Shown here piece after piece: positions 21,866-35,300 of a stretch of DNA of 64,000 bases (within the stretch, counting starts at the first letter, position 1; every line of letters begins with the position of its first letter). Position numbers and translations under genes: made by a program. Source of the DNA: Owenia fusiformis (Eukaryota > Annelida > Polychaeta > Sabellida > Oweniidae); the NCBI GenBank assembly GCA_903813345.2, contig CAIIXF020000005.1, forward strand, positions 18,231,375 to 18,295,374, read 5' to 3'. A model generated the notes under the pieces. The model had not been told where the DNA came from. It saw only the letters and a list, made by a program, of their open reading frames with translations, and did no database searches.

Positions 21866-22574
21866 CTGTAGGATATGTAATTATAACGGTATGAAAATAC
21901 AACGAAAACACTCTAAAATTCGAAATAACTAGAAGAAATATTACCGTCCATGGACCTGATTTTTATTAGGAATTATCGATCCCGCTAGTCCTGATTGAGC
22001 AGATTAATTTTTTCTCCAAAAAATGTACGTCTATAATTACCGTGCATAATTACCCTGATAAACGGCAAACCTACCCTAATTGCCTAACTTATGTACAGTG
22101 GGCTACACCTCTCATGATTTTGTGAATGTTGTGTGTGTGTTTTTGACTGAACTTTTTATGTTTTATTGTGTTATTCATTGTTGAATAAATTTCAGAATTT
22201 TATTTGATCGTTCTTCGTGTGTATTATGAACTTTGACCTCTGGTTGAAGCATTAATGATCGAAAAAGTTGATTTTGGTATGTTTTTTTGCGGTTCAACGG
22301 TGAATAAAGATACTAAATGGTAACAGGAAAACAAATAAGGTAAGTCGCGTCGATATTCAACTGATTATGAATCAATATTATGTTGATTATGCTGTATGGT
22401 AAAGCAATTGACTTCCGTTTTCATTTTTTCTGAACTCCATTTTTATCCCGATTTTTTCAAACAACAATAATTAACTTAGTTGAAAGTCAGAACCGAGAAT
22501 AAAATATAACGACAAAGAAAATTTCGTTATTTTCTGTTATAATTAAATACACATTATAATTACATCTTGTACAG
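21866..22574. mobile_element. 709-bp TA-flanked element after SDR copy 3
   Basis: Ends CTGTAGGATATGTAATTATA and inverted CTGTACAAGATGTAATTATA are flanked by TA. Copy 1 has the empty site ACAAATAATTGAG. There is no ORF. It is probably a non-autonomous Tc1/mariner-type element and starts 11 bp after the SDR stop codon. Confidence 0.75.
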
Positions 22575-23240
22575 TAATTGAGTAACCAAGGGAGAGGGTA
22601 AAAGTAGACACAATTTGTCCCCAGAATTTGGTTGTTCTACAGTGGAATTAGACAAAGGAATGTCTATCAAATAAGGAACATAAGAATAAGACAGCTAGAG
22701 GAACTCTCTCAAATAAGGAACAAATATCATTATGACGTTTTGCTTGGTACAGATGAAATAAATAGTTCTTTCATAAATAGGGGGAAATTATTTTATATAT
22801 TTGTGTTTGTATATAAAATTATTTCTTCTTTGAATTTTTGAAGAAACAACAAAGATGACCTAAAATCCCCTATTAGGAAAGTCAATATACTTTTCAATTT
22901 TTATATTTTGTTTAGAGAGTACATGACATTTAGTTAGTGTACTCAAAAAGTGAGCAAATGGAATAAATGAAAAACTATTGGAAGATAATGACAATAAATG
23001 TCTTGTTTTTAAAATAAAGAACAGCAAGATGAGTACGGAAGTAGTTTTCCCCCTTTTCATTCTTACCTCCTGTGTTACAATTTTTCAGTTTATCATTTAC
23101 TATTATAAATAATTTCCTCAAGCTAAGTATCATTTTTATTAGATTTGTTAAATTGAAAAAAAATTAACTTGTCTTAATCCCTCTCCCTTCCCCATTCCCA
23201 ATACGTTTTCCCAAAACCTGTGTTAATATTGGAAGCCTAC

Positions 23241-23355
23241 CTCTTTCGTATCCCATATATCTACACCATCATTGTAAAGGACTAGTAATTTGTTGTTGCC
23301 ACGCCCTGGACCAAACTTGACTTTCTTTATCCATCCTCTATGGGTTGGAACAGCT
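23241..23355 (-). CDS. WDR11: WDR11 exon l (last exon visible)
   Basis: It encodes AVPTHRGWIKKVKFGPGRG, then LLVLYNDGVDIWDTKE, and ends at a good donor, GAG|GTAGGC. No following exon was found between here and position 1. The SDR array starts about 110 bp downstream in the direction of transcription. Confidence 0.9.
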
Positions 23356-26300
23356 CTGTAGAAAGAACATACAAATATAAATAATGAATTTTAGCTTTAC
23401 TCTTTTAATATTTATCACAGAGTTTGATTTCATTGGATAACATATTTTATTTCTATGCATTTGTGTTCCTAATGTTGAATGTTACCCTTTGTACTCCAAA
23501 TCAATTCCATTTCTCTTAAACTAAAACAAAATGTCTGTATTGTGTTGCAGGTTTATTCAATCTCAATCTCTAACTTTTTTGATTTTTGGTGTACAATAGA
23601 CGAGTTGCAATATGGTCCATGTAAACTGCAACCAGATTCCTATTGTTACTACAATTAATTGGCCAAATAATAACAAATTGTCCAAAATTGTAACTAATAA
23701 GAGCCAGAGTCACCCAGAGCCTGGTTGTAGTTTGCACACTTCAGTTGCAATATACATGGACAAAAAGATCTCAGTATCAATACTGTATGAACAAAGAGAT
23801 TCTTATGTGTTGCATACCAAAGACTGGAAATTCTGGACATTTGTTTACCTTGAAACTCTTGCCTTTAGGTCCCATAGGTTGAGGTTTCCATCAACATCCC
23901 CTAGTACCATAGTGTCTCCCTTCCACGCTATACATGTGATACTGCCCATACCACCCTGTAAAAGGTAAAAGGTACATATAATCTGGGCTTTCAATTGCAG
24001 GGGGCGAGTGTCCAAAATCGCCGTTTGTTTTCGATAATCCGCCGTTTGTTAGAAGTCAAATATTTTTCAGGGAAAATTAAAAGTCTTCTACAGACTATCC
24101 TTTATTTTATTCAGCGATCTTGTTTTGCACTTCCTTGTCTATGATTTGTACCTCAGTTTCGAACTGCACTGGAACGTCACTATAATCATAAAGATCACTT
24201 GATCTCATTATAGTAGTAAACACCGTCCAGTTTTTTACCCGTTTGGGCTATGCATTTTAGATCACTATCTGACCACTATCATGTGCATGATTGATAATTC
24301 AAATTCCAACCTTTGGTATAATTAGAGTTGGTTATTTTCCACTGGACATGCAGTTACATATATGATTGATACAACTTTTTTTGATACAACCAGTCACAGT
24401 ACAGTCTTTCCAATGGCTGTAAAATTGTGTTAATCAGTTAAAGGCCCCATATAAAGTTCAAACCACTTTGGCTTATATTGTTGTCTTATCCAATGTTATC
24501 AAAGTGTGAAATGTGAAACTTTTTATTAATTTCAAAAATGTTTTTGAAGGACTTTTTGTTCAAAATATCGTGAATTTATTTAAAACTAACTTTAAGAGGT
24601 CACACTTATCCTTTGAAGTGATAATTCACACCGATGCATAGCAATCATCCTCACTTGTTTTTTTGCCGACAAAATCAAGAAAATTGGTTGATGTATGAAC
24701 GAGCAATGAACTCATCCATGCATGAAAGTGGTTCAGGGAAAGATGCATTTCAAAATTTTAATTCTCATAGGAACCAATGGTAAAATAATATTAAAAACAT
24801 AATATATTCATCCTTTTAACCTGGTTAGACAGTCAAAATTGGTTTGTTTTTTAAGTTTAGCATATTTAGAAAAGATTGACATTGAAAAATGTTGCCACCT
24901 AAATGATGTCACGATGTGGTCACTTAGGTTGAAAACATTTTCGATATGCTAAATCATTATTGAATTGGCACATTAGATATAACATTTTTAACATAGTGTG
25001 TCCATTTTTCAATCTTTATATTGGTGTTTAAAAGATATAGAGGTTCTTATATGAGTACCTGTGCAAGATCGTCCATTCTTGATGAGCTTTGATAGGAAAC
25101 ATTATCAAGAAACATTATCAAAGCGACTGTCGGATAAATTATGAATGTAGTTTCGCACAGGTGTCAACGGAACCAAACAGTGAACCCCGCTTTCCCGAAC
25201 CCGAGTTTCCAGGATTCGCCTCGCATGCCTTCGACTCTTTCTCAAGATTTGGGCCCTATATTGTACCCCTACCTTATCATCCTGGTGTCTCGTTTATAAC
25301 ACCCTTGTATTGTATTTTGTTTACCACCAATGAAGGTGAGCAATACCTCTTGGGTATATTCCGTATATATACGGTCGTAATTTATGTAATTAACCTGGAA
25401 GACAGACCCAGAAACCCCTCCTTGAAGGAGCCCTGTGTTCTTTTATGTGCACTTATACATAACCATACAAGTACACACCACAGCCTTTTTGTATGAGTTG
25501 CGGACCATTCAGTCAAACACCCTGGAGTACTTCACGCAAACAAGCAAATTTAGTCTTGCCTGAACCGGGGATCGAATCCGGGACCTATTGCGTAAGAGGT
25601 ACATGCGCTACCGCAGAGCTACATGGGTGGACTTGTAATTACAATGCGAAGTTACTTAAGCATGATAAAAAGTGTATGTGTGGATTGGGGGGGGAGGTTT
25701 GACACCTCACTTACCAAAAGCTGGGACATGTATACCTTTATATACTCAACCGGCCAAGTATTAACAGTACAAAAGGGAGAAAAATCCATCAGGTCCATAA
25801 TTCTACACGTTCACGTACAAGTAAAAAAAACGTGTATCTTAAATTTATTTAGAACTACGCCTTTATACCAGCGACACACTTTCACAGGTGCATCTTTACA
25901 ATGGAACACAATAACGAAAATTGCAACTTTAGGATCTTGAAAAAAGTTGCAATATCCTTCCTGGTTAGAATAGGTTTCCACATACAACTAAAAACACTAT
26001 ATAAAATAACTATCTATACACCATCAATGCAAATATATGCTTTCTTCCATTCTGATACTCATAGCATCTTTCTGTTTCACCTGAAACACAGGGCTTAGAA
26101 GAAATGAGATGTCATGGTTTATCATGATGGCTTTCTTCGAGAATACATAATGTGGGCCCGGGAATGCGGGGTGCCACATTCATTGTAACACACCTTGCAA
26201 CATTGTCATATGAGGGTAATTTCTTATATTGAGAAGTTTATCATCTCTTGAAATAAATACTTGTAGCTACAGTCTTAGCTCAATAAAGAAAACAATATTT

Positions 26301-29300
26301 ACAACATGGTATCCTTAGTAGACTGTTCAATTTGGAATTTCGAAGCTTAGCCAAACATCAGCATTCTAACAAAGATCATCAAAAAAGGATTTTATCAAAG
26401 TCTTCCATGCAAATGAAGGTGCGAATTCACATTAACAAATTAAGATAAGATCCACAATATGCTATCAAATGGTTAAATGCACAAAATGTGTAGATATGTT
26501 TTCCTTAATAATGTGTGAGGAGGCCTTTCAGGCAATTTTCGAAAGCGTAGTGAGAACAAGTTTGGTGTAGAGGGGAGGGGGAAATCTCCCACCTCGGTGT
26601 CTCTCTAATGCCTAGGCCACATATGCACCGGGTGCTGGCCGATGAGTAGTCATCGGCCGATTTCTAAATCAGTTTCGACAAAAATTATATAATTCGGCAA
26701 TTTTAGTTACAAAACATGAAGGTACATTATGTAAAATTTTGAAGACAATTGGTGTATATTTAACAAAATACCAGCAACAGTCCTGTTTTTGGAACACCCT
26801 GGACCCTCTGGAGGTGTTAAAAAACTAAAATGAATCTGATATACACATAATCACAAGTGAATCATCTATTAATACATCACTCTCATTTTAATAATGACAA
26901 TTCTAGATTTTGATTTATATCAAAAGTGTTCAATTCAACAGGTGGTAAGTTATCTTATAAAAGGTAAATGACATTCTATATTAGTTGCCCTAGTCATTCC
27001 ACAGTTCCAGGTGTTATTTTGTGGAGCCCATGTCTTGCCACATCACACGTGGAAATGACTTTGACAAACCTTGGACATGTTTCTTTCAGTCCATGGACTC
27101 TAAAATAACAATAATTTGCATTGTTGGGAGCGTAAAATTGGTTATTTTGAATGCCGCCTCTTGTATTTTTCATCTGCCTCTTGTCAGCTTGTACACAAAG
27201 TTACTGAAACCACTGATAATGTCATCTTAGAAGTCTTCTTTTTGGCAAAATCTACACCCATGGCATGAGGTGATGCTGAAGAGGTCTATGCACATTAAGG
27301 CATCAGACAATGATAGGTAGCTTCTCTATACCTTTTCAAAATTTCATTTGGTGGGACAATAACAGAGAAGTGATTTGAGGGGACTACTTAAACCAGAATA
27401 GTTTTCATTCAGAAAGTAGAATTCAGGTCTCAGCAAGTCGAATTACATGTATGCAAGGGAAATTTTCTCTGAGATTATAATTCTTAAAAATTATTAACTT
27501 GAAGTTTCTGTAAATAATCCCCGGGGAATTAAAGCTTAGTAAAGTTTGAGTAAAGTTTGAACAAAAGCAGACACATTAATGTATCAAATTATCAAAAATA
27601 AACTAGTAACTATTTAATAAGTTTTTATTTGTCAGGTCAAGTCAACCCAATGTTTCTTGTACAGCATTTACACACATTGCATGAGATCATTTCCAGGAAT
27701 AAAATTATTTGAGTTTTTAATGCCCAAATCAAAAAAATAGCAACTCAACAAAGCACCAAAACAAAACATATTTAATCAAATCCCCATTCATTTTGGACAT
27801 TATATGACAATAAAAAAAATCACAATGTAGCAGAGTAGTATTGTCTTATTCAGACACCTATAATGTGATGTGACACCATCTTGAAAAAAGTCATGGCAAT
27901 AAGGCACTGGCACATGTCTGTTGAAAGCTGGAGTTATCAAAAACCATATCGAATTTTGAATTCAGCAGTCATCTTGGTATTTGAGGTATCAAGATTATAT
28001 TTTTTGACAAAATTTTGAAACATGGGACAGCCATATTGAAAATGACTCATTGAGCAGGGGTTCTCTGCCTATAGAGACATTTGCCTTTAAAATTAGGACC
28101 AAATTCTATAATTGGTATAAGTAATCATCCTCCAAACACAGAATATCTTCATTCTAATCTCTGATTAAAAACTTGCAATCTGATTCTATGTCAGATGCTG
28201 AACACCAGCTACCACCCAAAAAGTTGGAGATATAACAATGTGTCACCACTTGTTGTGGTGACATAATAACCAGGCAGTAGTAGTTTCTCCCTTTGTCCAA
28301 AACTTATAGTATTTAACTTGTAGCAAAATGTCTATTTACAAATCATGGTGCTAAAAAGGCATTGAAGTTTTAACCGAAAAAAAAAAATCAATTTACAAAG
28401 AAAAATGGTTCCCATTTCATTGCAGAGGGTAGTTTATAACAAGTCTCTTCATGTAGGGTAATAAATCCTTGGTTGCTTGCTGTCATTTTAATCAGTTAAA
28501 ATGGTAAGTTATCATTAAATAACTGTTTATTTGCTACAAAACTTTCAAAGTAAAACAATTATTAAGTATCTGTTCATAGTGGGTACAAAGGATTCATTGT
28601 CAGTCAGTCATCAATCTACCACATTCAGAGTGAATATTATGTATTGTTAGTACCTCAGTGTAAATACTCGCATCTGATTGGTCAATTAGCGGTCAAAATT
28701 TTTGCCTGTACCCCACCTGTGCATCATGGGATATCATATTATTGACCGCGTATGTTACTGTACTGCACTTGTGAATTATGGGGAATATGACGTCATAGTT
28801 TACAGAAAAAACATGGTAGACAGACATTTTGTAAACCTTGATGAAAGTGATATTTTGACATTGCAAGACGACAAGTACAGCAAAAATACAAATAGAAACG
28901 TAAAATTAACATTAATTTACCAGTGAGTACGCAGTGATGTGTCGAAAACAGAGAGTTTAGTCAATATCCATGAGAGGATTAAAATCATATCACGAGTAAA
29001 TCATAGGATGTTCTTTTTATTCCATAGTTAAAGTCATCATCAGAATCGTCGGAAAATAAGTGATTTAATTCGAACTTTCCAAACGATCCGGCGATGTTGA
29101 CACTTAGCCTCGTTTTGAGTCTGAAGTAGCAAAAATCAATAATTCATAGCATACGGCGCCTGTCTTGGCTTAAATACCGTATGCTATGGTTAAGTGAAAA
29201 TTTGTCAAAAATATCATACTTTACCACTGATTACAAAAATACCGTTTTTATTTTGACATGTTATCCTATGAATATCATGCTAACTATGGAATAAAGTAAT

Positions 29301-32300
29301 TTACTAGTTCTATTTCTGATGGCTGGAGGCTTGTGATTCATCATGTTGGAGATGCAGATCTCTTTCAATTTTCATAAGACAAAAATTTAGAAAAACTGCA
29401 CAAAAACTTAAACTTGATGTCAGAACAAAAAACCACTTTGTACACAAGTCTCCAAAACAGCTATGTGATCCGGGTGGACTATTGGTTTCGTAATTCAAAG
29501 CAAAAAGCTTTTGAAATAATACCAATCCAAATCCATTACTTAAAAACACAAGACCACAGTTTTGTCCACAGTACTGCAAACCAAACAGGTTAATGGTGAT
29601 GATACTAATATGTACAAACAAAACACCATATGCTAGGGCTACCATTACAGAAGCACATATCAAACCAATCAAACTTCCATTAAAAACTATGAAGATCATT
29701 TGACTGATACAGGTGAGTATACAAGAGAATAACAGAATTGATGACTTCGGAATGAATGGCCATTTCTGGAATATATAATCTGGTAACACTCCAACAAATA
29801 ATCGGGATATTACTGCAAAAATTGGTATTATCAAAGTGAATGTTATTTGATTTACATCAATCTGTGCAGATTCTACAATAATTGTGAGATTATTTACAAC
29901 AGAAATACAAATACCCATAATGATCAGACAAATCAAAAACACATAATAAAACTGAGGTGTTTTTATAATTTGCCAACAATTCATATCTTTTGGTATCTGC
30001 TTTGTTGTTTTCTCTGGAACAAGGGCTGTTCTATCATTTATGTTTTTATGTATTTCCATGTTTTTATTCTTATGTATATCATTTGTCTTATTCATAGCCT
30101 CTCCTGATTGTTCAATCACATCATATGGAGTGTCTTCTGGAACTGTTTTTAGCATCACAACACAAAATACACTTATACAAGCTGATAGTACAGCAAGCAT
30201 CATCATAAACTCTCCTAGCTTTTGATTCTCTGCATCCTCAAAGTGTCCTTGTACAAATAATCCTTCATAAAGAACAATTATAATTGCAGGACTAACCCCA
30301 AATGTGCCACTTAAGAGGCTGAGTACTTTACCCAAATGTTTTTTATCAAAGTTCTTGCAATTCACTACCATCGATGGTATGACTAAAAATGTGGGTCCAA
30401 ATCCTGTTAGAAAATAAAAAGCACACACGAGCCAACTTTTCGAGCTGAAGAATATCCTAAACGCAGTAGCCATCCACATTAGTAAAAATCCCATTGTAGT
30501 GACAATGAGTGAGATGCTGCATGTCACCTTTGGACCGAATTTGTCAATAACAATCCCTGCTGGAAACTGGAAACATTCTCCCCAATCACCACTTGATGCT
30601 ATGTAGTCCAGTTCAGTCTGAGTATAGTTAAACGTTTGTTTTAGGGAGATTGCATATACATTAAATCCAAACACAACTCCTCCTAAGAACCATCCAAGTA
30701 TACCTGCACCCAAAGAAAAATATTTCCGGAGTTGTCGACTTTTTGATGAATTCATCATTGAACTTATTGCTTCTCTTGTCTGGTTGTAGAAATCTTGTCT
30801 CTTCCTTTTGTGCTGTAGTGAGTAACTAGTTTATGAGCAAATAGTTCAGGTAGCTGGTTGGCAATGATTTACAATAGTGTTTTAATTTCTACAAAGATTA
30901 TTATTATTTAAGAAAGAAGATGAGTATCAACATTAACAATGTGTCAACCAGCATTTACAACATATTTTAAATAGTTTATTATTTTTGCAATTCAGGAAAA
31001 CTCATAAACCCTGGAAGCAGGTGTGTAAAAATTGAAACGGAGATAACAAAATAATGATCTTTAGTATTACATATAAACCCTGAAAGCAGGTGACAAGAAT
31101 GAAAATTGGAATAACTGCTTACAATATTACTCCCACATGGTATGCTATGACACAAACTTAATTCCTAATAAACTAGATAACGGCAACTCCATTGAATATA
31201 TTTTTCATTAAACTTTATTGCATTAATGAGTTTATTTATTAAACTCATTTATTGCAAGGCCTGTTCTCAAGCCAATGTATTTGTTTAACATACTCATACC
31301 TAATGGTAGATTTCTTTAATTTGTAGTACCAAAGATATCTATTTAAACATAAATATGTGCCAAATTGGAGAAAGAATTCAAAAATAAAACTAATAACCCA
31401 ATGTAACTTAATGTAAAATCATTTTTGAACATGATGCAAAATGTGCACAAAATCAATAATACCTAGTAGGCCCATATAAATAATAACAATCTGCTAACTT
31501 TAACCTAATTGACAGTACAATAGCTTTACAAGGACATTGCTTCAGTGTTGTAGGATCTGTACCAATTAAGTCACGATAAAATCTCACTTAACATTGTCAT
31601 CTGTAAAATCGCTCTGTCATCTTTTTAAAATATAATAGTTCACCCACTATGGCTCAGTGGCAGAGTCAAGGTTACCAATATCGCTTGGCCCCGGGTTCGA
31701 TTCCCGGTTCAGACAAGTTTGTTTGTGCGTTATGTAATTCTGGGTGTTTGACTGAGTGGGTCACGACTCGTATAAAAAGCTGTGGTGTGTACCTGTATGT
31801 CTGTGTACCTGTGCACATAAAAGAACACAGGGCTCCTCCAAGGAGGGGCTTCTGGCTCTATCTTCGAGTGTAAAATACGTAAAGTATGGAATATACCAAT
31901 GAGGTATTGCTCACCAAATATGGCAGTAACCAAGATATAATAATAATAATACGTAATGTTAGAATTGTCAGTTGTTAAGTGTCAAATTTTTACGAAAAAT
32001 TTCCGCCATTTTAAAATTAAGTGGCCATCTTGAAAAAATTTAGTCGAACATAGCTACTGTGTCCCTAAGCATCATCATATAAAATTTGAACCATGGTATT
32101 TGAACCTGGTATTTGAGTTATCAAAGATTACATATTTTTACGAAAGATGGCCACCATTTTGAAATTAAGCGGCCATCTTGAAAATCTATTTTTAAGCGAA
32201 ACTCCTTTGTCTCTAGGCATCAGCATATAAAATTTGAACCAAATCCGTCAACTTGTATTTGAGTTATCAACGATTACATTTTTTATGAAAAATGGCGACC

Positions 32301-35300
32301 ATTTTGAATTGAGTGGCCATATTGAAAATTCCTTCTCGAGCAGAGGTCCTACTCTCATAAGGCATAAGCCTATAAAATTTGAACCAAATCTGTCAACCGG
32401 TATTGGAGTTATCGCCTGGACACACGGACGGACGGACGGATGAGCGAACGGATGGACGGCTTCTCTATATCCCCCTCGAACTTCGTTCGGTGAGATAATT
32501 ATATGCACAAGAACTTGCTTCTTGTTTCATATCGAGTCATCAGGGCTCGACTTCTGGGAACAAAGTCGTTGACTGACATCACGGTAACACATTTTATGAT
32601 TATCGTCAGTGTCAAAAAAATATTCATGAAAACGCTTTGTGGTTTGTCATAAGGACATATATTTTTATCGATTGTGCAAATATACGTGAAGAATAATGTC
32701 AAATGAAGCTGAAATGATGTGTTCAAAATTGAACCCTGTATATTTCAATGGGGGAAAACCTGGAGGTAAAAAATCATTACCCGGAATTGGCTCTTCAACA
32801 CGAGAAGTAAGAATATTGTTGTCATTCTGAACTATCGCGTATAAGTCTATTGAAATCTATAAATGAACAGCCAAGATCACAAAAATTTCAAGTAGGTGGG
32901 AATTTTTGCATGCTGTGATGCTTGTGTATGGATGATGCAAGTCTGGGTAAAATATGCAGATTCTGCTGCTTCTGCACAATTAAATAAACTTGGGAAATGT
33001 ATACATGTAGATTGATACTTACATCTGGTGGTATTTTAGAGCCATCCTTAATCATATTCCCTTCCACTATAAAGTGATAGAGCAATCCATCAGCATCTGT
33101 GAAGACAAAGTGTTCTCTGGCTGAGATGTTGGAACTAGACATTGTAGAGTCAGATCTACAAATAAATGTTAAACTCAGATCTCAAATACATGTTAAACTC
33201 TACAAATAAATGTTAAACTCAGATCTACAAATACATGTTAAACTCAGATCTACAAATAAATGTTAAACTCTACAAATAAATGTTAAACTCAGATCTACAA
33301 ATACATGTTAAACTCTACAAATAAATGTTAAACTCAGATCTACAAATACATGTTAAATTCAGATCTACAAATAAATGTTTAACTCAGATCTAAAATACAT
33401 ATTAAACTCAGATCTACAAATACATGCTAAAATTAGATCAGATCTACAAATAAATTGTTGCTTCAGATAAAACATACATAGTAGAGTCATAACTATAACT
33501 ATATGATAGGGTCAGATAGAAAATAGAACTTAAACTACAAATACATGCAAAAGTCAAAACAAATAAATTGTTGCATCAGATCTATAAATGGAAGAGTCAG
33601 ATGCAAATAAATAGATGGTTCCAAATAGATGATACCATGGGCTTTCAAGAGACCTCTTGAAAGCCCATAATGATACAAATACATAGCATGGTCAAACTTA
33701 TAAATACATGTAAGAGTCTGTCAGGTCTACAAATACAGAATACAGTGAGATCTACAAATTCATGGGAGATTTATAACTATGCAAAAGAGTCAGCAACACA
33801 AATAGACGCTAAAGTCAAGTTTACAAATACACTTTTGCATCAGATCTAGAAATACATGAAAAAGTCAGATCTACACATTCATTGTAGAGCCATATCTATA
33901 AATACAGGGTATAGAGTCAGACCAAATAGCAACATACATTACCTGGCGAGGTTGTCTGATACACTTGATGTGAGAGAGATGTCAATCTGGCTTGTACTTG
34001 AAGACATTGATGTAGATATGTCTGGCTGAGTTGGTCTCTTCTTCAATGACTTCAAGTTGTGAGATGGTGACCATTCCTACAATAATACATGCATGCAAAT
34101 ACCACTATCAATAAAAAAACAATGAATATTACAAGGGATGAACACAAGAAAATGAATGTCACCATCTGGTAACAAATACAAAAATTTAACTATTTGTGAG
34201 ACACCAATGGCAAATGCTTAAAGTCTCTGATTGCCAGACATCAGTAAAAAATAAGTAGATATTACTTCTTGTTCTTGATACTGACAAGAAAATAGATATG
34301 CACATTTCTTTACCAGGTACCACTTTGTATAATAGAAATGTTGACAATGCCATAAACGCAGATATGCTTGACTTTCTTCCTCTACATATGAAATAATATA
34401 ACAGTTTAAATGCCACCCACCAGTGCAGTAACATGTGGAAAATTCTTAGGCATTTCTCTCAATAAGACGCCTGACCTAAGATCCCATAACTCCAGGGGTT
34501 TCTCCTTGAATAGGACAACAAAGTACTGCCTGCAAATAAAATGTTTTTGGCATCAAGAGCAGAAATGGGTAAGGGGAAACTTAAGTGGACCAGAAGCCAC
34601 TATCCTTAACAATTATCGCTAAATCTTCTAAAACATCTAAATTACCCATAAAATGGTTTGAGGACGAATGTACTTTTATATGGAATCAAATAAAGAATCA
34701 TTAGATATAAGAGTTTTTGCCTATATTTACTAATGTTGAATTTACTTTAGATGGCAAAAACATTGTTTTTATCCTGGATTTATCATTACATGTACATATA
34801 TTTATAGTCTATGACCAATATAGCTACAGAAGTAACATTTCTCACTTGAGGTGTGACACACGAACCATTTCTATTGGACTTTCTTCATCACGATTCTGGC
34901 GGAAATGAGTTGTTTTGCCTATAAATCATAAAATAGATGTAGAATGAAGAAATTCAATTTTTCTTTTCATTTTTAGAACAAACATTATTCAATTGGTACA
35001 TACATGTATATAATATATGAGCCACCAATTGCTATATTGGACAATCTTTAACTTGAAAGATATCTTATTTCGGCTTTTGATTTATTTATTATCATAGTCA
35101 TCACTTAAACAGGGTAGGGGCTATATATAAGCAACTTTAAATATGGCAAATTAATTTTCTATTGAAATACTGTACATGGCATTTTTTTACAAAAAGGATG
35201 AGTCGGGATATATTTTGTGATATCCCGACTCATTTCCTGACTTAGCCTTTCTAATCACACACATTATTCCAAATCAATACGAACGTAATTCTTGAAGTCT

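Noticed and set aside
25500-25640. A tRNA gene on the minus strand
   Set aside because: Box A and B are present but no cloverleaf or end fits, and the body continues into a SINE shared with 31641-31950.
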